From assembly GCA_001887945.1 (NCBI GenBank), contig LDOQ01000071.1:1-64000 (forward strand): 64,000 nucleotides of DNA, written 5' to 3'. The translations under genes and the position numbers were made by a program. The stretch is from Spraguea lophii (lineage: Eukaryota > Microsporidia > Spragueidae). Below, in pieces: positions 9,730 through 17,653 of this stretch. Within the stretch, counting starts at the first letter, position 1; the number at the start of each line of letters is the position of its first letter. The notes beneath the pieces were generated by a model, which was not told the DNA's origin, did no database searches, and worked only from the letters and a program-made list of their open reading frames with translations.

Positions 9730-10623
9730 ATGTTTTTATTTATACAAATTAGTTTTCAAGTGCTCATAAGAAAAGAAATAAGAGATTTAACTGATAATGA
9801 ATGGATAGAATACAAGAATGGTGTTTTGGAATTAAGAAAAAGAGGTATGTTAGATGATATTGCAAAGTTTCACCAGGAATTAGAAAAATATGCTCATAAT
9901 CATGACAGGTTTCTTCCTTGGCATAGAATGCTTCTTTTATTTTTTGAACATAGATTACAATTTGTAACAAAAAATAATAAAATAACAATTCCATATTGGA
10001 ATTGGGCTTTAGATGCAGAAGATCCTTCAAATTCTTTTATTTTCACTGAAAAATATTGGGGAAATAAAAAATGTTTTGAAGTAAATTATCCAACTAAACA
10101 TTGCATAAAAAGAAATCAAAATCCAATGGATTCATTTTATTCCCTCTCCCAATTAAAAAATTTCCTCAAAAAAAATTTATCATATTCAAAATTTAGAGAA
10201 ATGTTAGAAACAGTACCACATGCAATAATACATATGAATGTTGGAGGTAAAGATGGAGATATGGCTACACTCTATAGTTGTACAGATCCTATATTTTGGC
10301 ATCATCACTCTTTTATAGATTATTTATGGTCATTAAAAAAAGATTTAAAAGGACAATATCCTACAAACACTGAAGAAGTTTTATATCCATTTAATAAAAA
10401 AATATCAGAAATAATTAACTTAGAAGATACAAATATAAAATATAAAAAATATCAACCTATGATAAAATCTATAAAAAATATTAATGCTGGAAAACTTTCT
10501 GAAGAATTTATAAATTTTCATCATTATGACATAAAGAAGATAAGAGAATATGAAAAAATTTTCAGAAATAAAAAAGATAATTCAATAATAAACAGAATTA
10601 TATCTCTGTTACTATGCCAATAA
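9730..10623 (+). CDS. Tyrosinase (type-3 copper enzyme), probably secreted
   Basis: A 297-residue tyrosinase or catechol oxidase. The CuA signature is complete: His56, then FLPWHR with His65, and Glu73 eight residues on; His48 is the likely first ligand. The CuB region has VPHAIIH (His164, His168) and DPIFWHHHSFID (residues 186-197), an exact match to the family signature. The IRKEIRDLTDNEW opening is also typical. The first 13 residues are hydrophobic and could be a short signal peptide, so secretion or delivery to the spore surface is likely but inferred. The start has no CCC motif. Tyrosinases oxidise phenols to quinones in melanin or cross-linking chemistry. Whether the gene came by transfer cannot be judged here; its base composition matches its neighbours. 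Confidence 0.9.
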   Translation: MFLFIQISFQVLIRKEIRDLTDNEWIEYKNGVLELRKRGMLDDIAKFHQELEKYAHNHDRFLPWHRMLLLFFEHRLQFVTKNNKITIPYWNWALDAEDPSNSFIFTEKYWGNKKCFEVNYPTKHCIKRNQNPMDSFYSLSQLKNFLKKNLSYSKFREMLETVPHAIIHMNVGGKDGDMATLYSCTDPIFWHHHSFIDYLWSLKKDLKGQYPTNTEEVLYPFNKKISEIINLEDTNIKYKKYQPMIKSIKNINAGKLSEEFINFHHYDIKKIREYEKIFRNKKDNSIINRIISLLLCQ

Positions 10624-11099
10624 AAAAATATAAAAGAAATAAGAATATCATAATTTAATTTTTATTTTATTCTTTTAATTGTTATTACATTTAAAAATAA
10701 TATAATAACCAATTAAATACATTTACGTTTAAGTATTCCAATTACATTTAAAAATAATTTAAATTACTTTTATTTATCATAAATTAATATTTAATTAATA
10801 ATATTGTAATAATTACAAAGCCATATGATCTGGAATTACAACAAATACAAAAGGAATTTAAAAAGGAGAAGAAATAAATCATTGATCATTACAATTATAT
10901 TTAAAACAAATAAGAGATTATTCAAGGTCCTCAAAATCCTTTAATCATAAGCACTCATATAGATACAGTGTATTATAATTACATATAAAATAAATATGTG
11001 AAAAAATCCTATTAGAATTACCAATCATTTCAAATTATATCCAATACAATATTATAATTTTTATTCATTGGGATAAAATATATAATTATTTTAAATTAT
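10624..11099. other. Intergenic DNA with a possible gene relic
   Basis: Mostly A/T. Between about 10820 and 10950 the plus strand reads as short protein-like pieces interrupted by stops. This could be a decayed gene, but I cannot name it. Confidence 0.3.
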
Positions 11100-11537
11100 T
11101 TACCAAGGTCTATCAAATTTATTATTTTTCATATTAGGATTTCTATAATAAATTCTTCTATAAGCTTCGTGTATATGTGATGGTAATAACGGACCTTTAT
11201 CATCCCATTGTTTCTGTATTTTTAAAGCCTCATCTACCATCTCACCTACAAATATCTTAGAAATACCAGATACTGATATTAAAAAGTTGGGATTACATGC
11301 TTGATTGAGTATCTCACTTACAATTTTTCTTGTAATATTCTTACCAAATCCACTTCTTCTAAAACTTTCATATCTAGCTTCTTCTTCAGTTGACATATTA
11401 GTAACTAGTTTTTGTATTATTTGTTGTCTTTCATCTTTGTTTATTTCAGCAATATCAGAAGATGTACTGTCTATAGAAGAATCAGAAAATACTTCTTTTT
11501 CTTTTCCTTTTTGTTTCGTGTCTTCAGTTTTATCCAT
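11100..11537 (-). CDS. TAF11: TFIID subunit TAF11
   Basis: A 145-residue TAF11 (TAFII28) with the histone-fold domain in its C-terminal two thirds: EEEARYESFRRSGF near 51-64, and the hallmark SGISKIFVGEMVDEAL near 90-105, followed by PLLPSHIHEAYRR. It pairs with TAF13 in TFIID and contacts TBP. The acidic, Ser-rich N-terminus is poorly conserved, as usual. I place the start at the ATG at 11537, because CCCT directly precedes it; an upstream in-frame ATG at 11606 would add 23 hydrophobic residues that do not fit a nuclear protein. The gene is divergent from the B-box protein gene. Confidence 0.9.
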   Translation of the reverse strand: MDKTEDTKQKGKEKEVFSDSSIDSTSSDIAEINKDERQQIIQKLVTNMSTEEEARYESFRRSGFGKNITRKIVSEILNQACNPNFLISVSGISKIFVGEMVDEALKIQKQWDDKGPLLPSHIHEAYRRIYYRNPNMKNNKFDRPW

Positions 11538-11925
11538 AGGGATAAAATAACAGAATAATAATATAGTTATAATATAATAATTAAAATAACAGTAAGAGTA
11601 TTGCATTATTATTTCATTATTTAAATATAATATAATATTTATTTTTAATTATAATATTTTCAGCTTATTATTATTTTTGATTTAAACCAAAAAAGGAAAG
11701 GTTAAAAATATATTATAACAGAATAAACAAATTCCTTTATTGGTATAAAATAAAGTATATTTTAATATTTATTATCGGTATAAAATAAAGTATATTTTAT
11801 TATTTATAATATTATATTTATCTAACCAATATTCCATAATTTATCATTTTATTTCTTAATTTATCATATTTTTCTTTATTCAATTTACTATAAATCAGTG
11901 TAATTTAGATTTTTTCTTCTACCCT
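11538..11925. repeat. Divergent promoter region with a 35-bp direct repeat
   Basis: This stretch separates two divergent starts. The 24-base segment beginning GGTATAAAATAAAG occurs at about 11742 and again at 11777, a 35-bp period. The repeat includes TATAAAATA-like sequence but is too far from either start to be called a promoter element with confidence. Confidence 0.4.
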
Positions 11926-13185
11926 ATGCAGAGTTTAGAATATCAATTACGTACTCTGCTTTCTAGTAGAACATTGAAGGTTTTAAATGTGAAAGAGTTA
12001 ACTGATGGTTTTGCACTTTCTAATTTTAGGAAGAAATTTAGTAATGTAGAAAAAAATTTATTGTTTTGTAGATTGGATGATGTAGCGAAGGAGAGTGTGG
12101 AAATACCGTGTTATGGAATAGATATAGATGAGAATGAGACTATTCATAAAATTTTTTATTGTGAAGTGGCAGTTGGTAATGCATATTTTGTTTCTAAAGA
12201 ATATGCGCTTTCTTTTAAACCTCCTGTGGGTTTTGATACTTTTGTTATTGGGAAATATAAAGAAATGGATAGAGTATGGGAATATGGGGCTATAGAAGAA
12301 TATAGTTATGTTATAAAAGATAGAAATAGAATTGTCCCGTTATATGAGGTGGAATTTGAATATGATATTGAATTGGAGAAGAAATTCGGAGATGGAAATT
12401 GTGAGAGTTGTTTAAAAGAAAAATCTATAATGTTTTGTTTGGCAGAGAGGGCAGGATTTTGTAAAAATTGTGATGATAAAATTCATTGTACTCCACTTTT
12501 CCTCAGGCATAAAAGAATATATTTTGATAAAGTGGGAGAGAATTCATTTATTAACTGTCCCTCGCATGAAGATACTATTGTGGATTTTTTCTGTAAAGAA
12601 TGTCAAATACCAATATGTACACAATGTAGATTATCTGGTGATCACTCTTATTATCCTAATATCAATCATACTCTTTTTACATATCTTGAAGCTTGTAATG
12701 AATTGAAAAAGGAAATAAATATAAAGGATTTTGAAAGTAAGGAAGAAAAAATAGAAAACGAAATAAAAGAATTTAAAGCTGAAATAGAAAAATTAAATAA
12801 TAACAATAAAAAAGTGAGAAGTCAAATAGATGATGAATACAAAGCCATAATAAATGAATTAAATTTGGAAATAAGTAAAAGATATCAAATATTCATTCCT
12901 AAATATCTCAATCTTTTAAAATATAAAAAATCTATGATAAAAACAAAAGAACAATTAAAAGAAATAAATTCAGCAGAAATAATAAAAAATATAAAGGTGA
13001 TTAAAGATGTACAATCACAAGAATATCCTAAGAAGCCTAATATAATACACCAGGAGATACATTTAAGTGGAAGATTGGGTTTGAATAACAATAAAGAAAA
13101 TAAAGAAGAAAGGAAAACAAAAAAGGATAGAATGAGAAAAAGTACTGATTTCTTTGTAGAATCTACGTGTGAAATAAAAAAATAA
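11926..13185 (+). CDS. Tandem B-box zinc-finger protein with a PARP-like segment
   Basis: Three parts can be seen in 419 residues. Residues about 75-150 read like the end of a poly(ADP-ribose) polymerase catalytic fold: IFYCEVAVGNAY, PPVGFDTFVIGK and then VIKDRNRIVPLYEVEFEYD, resembling the family's EVALG, GYDS and final YLVxF strands. Residues 159-195 and 211-248 are two B-box fingers (CxxC...CxxC...H; CPSHE...CKEC...CTQC...H). Residues 265-360 are a charged coiled coil, followed by a basic tail. There is no RING, so it is TRIM-like only in part. The NAD-binding His and Tyr of active PARPs are not recognisable, so catalysis is doubtful. ACCCT precedes the ATG. Role unknown; B-box plus coiled coil suggests a multimeric scaffold. 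Confidence 0.75.
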   Translation: MQSLEYQLRTLLSSRTLKVLNVKELTDGFALSNFRKKFSNVEKNLLFCRLDDVAKESVEIPCYGIDIDENETIHKIFYCEVAVGNAYFVSKEYALSFKPPVGFDTFVIGKYKEMDRVWEYGAIEEYSYVIKDRNRIVPLYEVEFEYDIELEKKFGDGNCESCLKEKSIMFCLAERAGFCKNCDDKIHCTPLFLRHKRIYFDKVGENSFINCPSHEDTIVDFFCKECQIPICTQCRLSGDHSYYPNINHTLFTYLEACNELKKEINIKDFESKEEKIENEIKEFKAEIEKLNNNNKKVRSQIDDEYKAIINELNLEISKRYQIFIPKYLNLLKYKKSMIKTKEQLKEINSAEIIKNIKVIKDVQSQEYPKKPNIIHQEIHLSGRLGLNNNKENKEERKTKKDRMRKSTDFFVESTCEIKK

Positions 13186-13959
13186 AAATATAATAAATAT
13201 TTTTATGTAAGAAGTTAAATATTAAAATACGAGTTTATTTTATATGCTACACAAAATAAAATTATTATTTTAACTGGATATTGCTCATTGGTGTTATGGA
13301 TTTATTGACATCATACATAATGAGTTATAACAGTCTTTCATTTTTATAACAAAAAAAGTTTTAAAAAGAATTTAAATCGGATTATAAATTATATTTATTC
13401 AAATAAATATGTATATTTACCGGAGATGGACAATTTCTTTTTAAAATAAAAATGAATTAAAACCGATTTTAATTCTTTAAATTTTGTTTTTTTTTATTTT
13501 ATTATAAAAATCTTTACATAAATAATTGATTAAATACATTTATTAAAATACTCATCTTATTTAAATTTTTGAAACATTCTTGATTTTGACCATGTTTTAT
13601 GTTTATAAATGTTTTTTTAATATATTTTTATTGTCAATCTATAAATTAACTTTTGTTAATTGTGATTTATCATTTTAAAGGGAAACATAGTAATAATTGG
13701 TTTAACTTTCTGTCTGTCTATAGAATTTTTGTTTTGTTGTTCTTGTAATAACTTATAAAATATTTATAACGTTTATGATATGTTTTAAGCAAATAAAATG
13801 TTTTATTTATATTTTTAACTTGATATAAAATATTCTAATAACAAACAAAAATAGGCAATAATGGGTATTAATTATTCAAAAAAACAATATTAAATTCAAA
13901 TAAAAAAGTATTTTAATTATTTTTTGAAATCTTTAAAAACAATATTATGAAATCGCTCC
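13186..13959. other. Gene-poor AT-rich DNA
   Basis: No supported gene. The right-hand edge runs into the decayed Merlin-type transposase. Confidence 0.5.
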
Positions 13960-14640
13960 AAAAATACTCTGTTTAATTTCTGTTTTTCTTACTGTTATAT
14001 AATATTTTAGCCATCGACGATTTGCTTCGATTATTTGGATGTTTATTTTTTTATTTGTTGGTCTAAAAGGTTTCTCGGATGATTTTTATATCTTTTCCAA
14101 CAATTTATTATTATTGTTAGACTCGTTTTAATATGTTTTGTAATAGTGTATTTCAGAAATTTTATATTCCTTGTAATTGTTACATCAAAAAGTATTTCTT
14201 TAATTATTTTATCAGTATCTTCAATAATACATACTTGTTTATTAAGTCTTCCAACATTATACCTTCTTTTTGAAATATCTGATTCGTTTATTTTGAATTA
14301 TTTGTCTTCATTACCTATCTTTTTATTGTGATTTTTTATTATATACGACTTAGGAATTGATATTACGGATTCCATACTATTGAATGATGTTTTATTTCCT
14401 TTACTATATTCTTAAATACTCTATTTTGAGTTCATTCATATATGATTCAAATTATAATAATTAAAAATAATTTAATATTACTTAATACATTGTTATTCTT
14501 ACAGAAAATATCTTTTTATTTCATTTTTTGGCTATATCATGTTAAAATAAAACCATCACTACACTTACTTCATATCATTTTCATATACTTTCTACATAAA
14601 GGGCATCTATGATTTTGTTTGATAATTTTTAAATTGTAGA
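13960..14640 (-). pseudogene. Decayed Merlin/IS1595-type DDE transposase
   Basis: Read on the minus strand, pieces of one protein appear in order across several frames. First comes a zinc-ribbon start (CPLCRKYMKMI near 14620-14585). Then comes a block near 14295-14080 with YNVGRLNKQVCIIED and later INCWKRYKN, matching the family's RKYNxGRxVEG and DCWKAY segments. A frame-shifted block near 14070-13985 has INIQIIEANRRWLKYY, matching the HTQTIExxWRxxK segment. Stops and frameshifts break it throughout, so no intact protein is encoded. Merlin elements are known in microsporidia. No terminal inverted repeats were found by eye. Confidence 0.65.
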
Positions 14641-15303
14641 AAAAAAAAGAAATAATTACTTGAACAATTTTTTTTGTAAATCGATTCTGCTTTTTATTGT
14701 TATGTTCATATTTAAGGCTTATTTTTACTGTAATTGATATTCTCATTATTATTTTAAAATATTTGAATTTGTAAAAAATTAATTTTTTTCAGTGTATATC
14801 TATTTTTGTTGATTCTGTACTTTACAGAAAATTTGATTTTTTTTAGTTAATTTAAAAAGTATTTATTAAAACCATCTTCTATAAGTCATAATTGCTTTAT
14901 TGCATTTTAACAAAGCACATTATATACGTCAACCGAATAAAATCTTCTTATATGTATTATAAAACTTATAAATTTTTCAATTTCAAAACGGGGGTTTTCA
15001 ATATAAAATTAAGTGTATTTTTTATCAATTTTTATTCTATTTCTTGATGTTAAATTTAAATAAAAAATTATTCAAATTTACGTGTAAATATTATATAATT
15101 CATATTCTGATTTTTTTTTTCGGAAATTACTATGATATCATTTAAGAAATTTCTTAACAGTAGATCACATTTGACATTGACAACATAACAAATTACTTTT
15201 TTCGTTTTTATTTCTTATCTATAATTTTGTTTTTTTCATAATTTTTCATCCGTTTTTTATTTATCAAAAAACGAAAAACCCTTTTTTGATAAATATTATT
15301 TTA
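14641..15303. other. AT-rich intergenic DNA
   Basis: Between the transposase relic and the first family G gene. An imperfect inverted pair, CGTTTTTTATTTATC / GATAAATATT, near 15250-15300 is visible, but no gene is. Confidence 0.4.
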
Positions 15304-15345
15304 GTGATCTTTTTAGTTTAAAAGTCGAGAATTTATATTCCCTTA
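15304..15345 (+). promoter_or_regulatory. Conserved start-proximal block of family G gene 1
   Basis: GTGATCTTTTT, then GTCGA and AATTTATA, then CCCTTA run up to the ATG. The same ordered elements precede the genes at 22672 and, weakly, 58910. CCC next to the start is the usual microsporidian signal; the rest is specific to this family. Confidence 0.6.
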
Positions 15346-16290
15346 ATGCAAATAACCGGAATATTATGCTTAACTTTGAATGTTTTATTAATGCCTAATG
15401 AATTTTCTATTAAAGGAAGTCAAGCTGGTAATGTTATGAAATTCAACGACGAGACCTTAGACATGACAGAAAACAGTCTAACAGGTTATAATAACAGAAA
15501 AATTATGAAAATGAATGGTGAAATTACATTTAAAATAACTGATGGGAAACCAAAAGGAGCATTAAGAAAAATAGATGTTGAATATGATTTAGAATTGAAT
15601 GGCTTTTTTATACAAAAATTACCGGATAATATTGACGATCAATTATCAATTGGATCAATGCTTTGTAAGGCTACAAAAAAAAGTGAAACGATTGATAGCA
15701 AATTATATAATAAAGCTGTCAACAACTATTGGGTAGTTTTTCGTTTGTTTGCTAACAATTTCTATGAAGATAAGAATCATTTTATTATAAGCTTTGAAAC
15801 TTTTAATGCTAGTGTTTATGATTATGGTGCTACCGATTCTGAAATAAAAAATACACCTGCAACAATAGATGTTAATACTATGCCTGGTGGTGTACCTAAC
15901 TTAACACAGTTGAAAATAGATGAGAAAAATTATCAAACAAGAATTAGTAAAAAAACTTTTTTTCTACAAATACCAAAATCTGAATTTGATTCATATCACA
16001 TACAAAAATTCGAATTAAAAATCGATGATAATTTACTTGCTAAAAAAATAGAAAATAAATTATTAGCGAACTTGTTTAAAATTAAAGTCGAATATAATAA
16101 TCAGGAAATACAGACGCTTAGTAAAGGAAAGCATGACAAAATATCAAATTTAGATAGCAAATCAAAAGATACGACAATAGATGTGCAGGATAACAACAAA
16201 GATTCCCAAGAAAAAAACGGATTTAAAAGTATTCTATCTCTTATGTTATGCTTTCAGGCCGTTTTATCCTCAATATTGATTTTCGTGTAA
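15346..16290 (+). CDS. Family G secreted or surface protein, copy 1
   Basis: A 314-residue member of a paralogous family also found at 22672 and 58910. It starts with a signal peptide (ITGILCLTLNVLL) and ends in a hydrophobic segment after a conserved NGFKSILSL, finishing ILIFV at the C-terminus. That end fits a GPI-anchor signal or a tail anchor. The core holds family motifs ITFKITDG, KIDVEYDLEL, MLCKATKK and the NNYWVVF region; a charged linker precedes the end. There is no known domain and no catalytic motif. It is probably displayed on the parasite surface or secreted. Paralogue similarity is about half of positions, with insertions. CCC lies three bases before the ATG. Confidence 0.8.
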   Translation: MQITGILCLTLNVLLMPNEFSIKGSQAGNVMKFNDETLDMTENSLTGYNNRKIMKMNGEITFKITDGKPKGALRKIDVEYDLELNGFFIQKLPDNIDDQLSIGSMLCKATKKSETIDSKLYNKAVNNYWVVFRLFANNFYEDKNHFIISFETFNASVYDYGATDSEIKNTPATIDVNTMPGGVPNLTQLKIDEKNYQTRISKKTFFLQIPKSEFDSYHIQKFELKIDDNLLAKKIENKLLANLFKIKVEYNNQEIQTLSKGKHDKISNLDSKSKDTTIDVQDNNKDSQEKNGFKSILSLMLCFQAVLSSILIFV

Positions 16291-16500
16291 ATAAAAAAAA
16301 TTGATAACGTGAATCTTATTTTTTTCTTTCACTTATTTTTATGTTCTTTAAAATAATTACAGTAAGGTTTAAATTTAATCCTTAACAAAAAAACTAATAT
16401 TAATTTTTCGATTCGGTTTTAATCGTATTTAAAATATTTTAATTGAAATTTATCTTTAAAACAAGATTTATCATTGATCGTGCTTGTTAAATATGATTTT
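16291..16500 (+). repeat. Conserved 3' flank of family G gene 1
   Basis: About 210 bp after the stop codon match 23593-23804 closely, with long identical stretches (for example TAATCCTTAACAAAAAAAC and GTATTTAAAATATTTTAATT). No frame is shared, so the conservation is at the DNA or RNA level. This is either a recent segmental duplication or a constrained 3' UTR. Confidence 0.7.
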
Positions 16501-16904
16501 AAAAAGATATTATTTTTTTATTTATTCAATATATTTTATTTATAAGATTTCTTGAATATTCAGACGCATATGTTTTTATATTCCTTTCCCTATATTTATA
16601 TTTTAATATTATATTTTCTTATGTTGAGAAGAACAAAAGCTTGTATATTGTTCATATAAACTTTTTTAAATTATAATAAAATTTTAACATAACATACATT
16701 ACTTTATATTATCTTATAATAATAAATATAATAATCATAATTAATTCATCAAAGCACATATTTATTTAATATTTCAATATAACATATAATTAACATATTT
16801 AAATTTATAATATTTTTATATTGAAAGTTATCTTATAATAATGAATTTATCTTAAACAATATTATAAAATTATTTATTATAAATAATATATTTCTTAAGA
16901 GAGA
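16501..16904. other. AT-rich intergenic DNA
   Basis: Some residual similarity to 23805-23900 just after the conserved flank, then plain A/T sequence. No gene seen. Confidence 0.4.
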
Positions 16905-17087
16905 AACGGTGACATCTATCATACGTGAAATATCAGGTTTTTGAACATATGATAAAATGAAATTAATGTATATATAGAATAGAGCCAGTTAATATAAGTT
17001 TAGATATGTTTTATGAACAAAGTATCATAGACCACAACAAGTGCAACCTGTCAGGAAATCGTTATAAATAAAAGTTTTATTATAAAA
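16905..17087 (+). mobile_element. 5'-truncated SINE copy
   Basis: Matches only the 3' half of the SINE on the plus strand: a degenerate ATGAAATTAATGTATAT block, the ACCACAACAAGTGCAACCTGTCAGGAA region and the tail ATAAATAAAAGTTTTAT followed by short A runs. No tRNA-like head is present, which fits 5' truncation during reverse transcription or later loss. Confidence 0.65.
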
Positions 17088-17653
17088 ATTAACATAATAA
17101 CTACTTTTATTAAAACGTATTACATGTAAGTATTATTTGAAATTAAGAATATTTTATTTAACCAATTATAATATTACATGTCATTAAAAAAATAAAACAG
17201 TCATATTTCTAGAAGCTTCCATTTTGTTAAATAATATATTATGCTCGGAAACCTTTGATTCTTAAATCTTTTGATTAATATATTCTGAATGTTAGAATAA
17301 ACATATTAATATTATTTTATTTTATTCTTTAAAATATCAGAATTTTAAGTATAATTGCATTATCTCGTTCTTCTCTTTTCTACAAAATTCTACACCTTTT
17401 ATGAGAATGTATTAAAAGGTCAGTACAAAAACATAGAGACATTTTATGGCTTAATCAAACCTTATTCTAATCTAACAACAAAATTGTATATAAACATATA
17501 TTTATTGATATTTTTTATATTATGGTTTATCTCATAATTTAAGGATATCTTTACATTTTGATGACCATTGTAATATAAACTCTTATTATTATTTTTTTTG
17601 AATTAATAAATCACCTAACAAAAAAATTTATAACAAAAATAATATTTTACCCC
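17088..17653. other. AT-rich DNA upstream of SEC31
   Basis: A 60-codon hydrophobic frame beginning with TTG at 17355 is present, but it has no start signal or family support. Nothing else recognised. Confidence 0.4.

Noticed and set aside
10820..10960. Possible relic of a ubiquitin-conjugating enzyme gene
   Set aside because: A few residues (a short helix and GPQNP) suggest it, but stops interrupt it and the match is too weak to call.
11305..11550. 81-codon plus-strand frame
   Set aside because: Antisense to TAF11, which has family support.
14146..14331. 61-codon plus-strand hydrophobic frame
   Set aside because: Antisense to the Merlin transposase relic.
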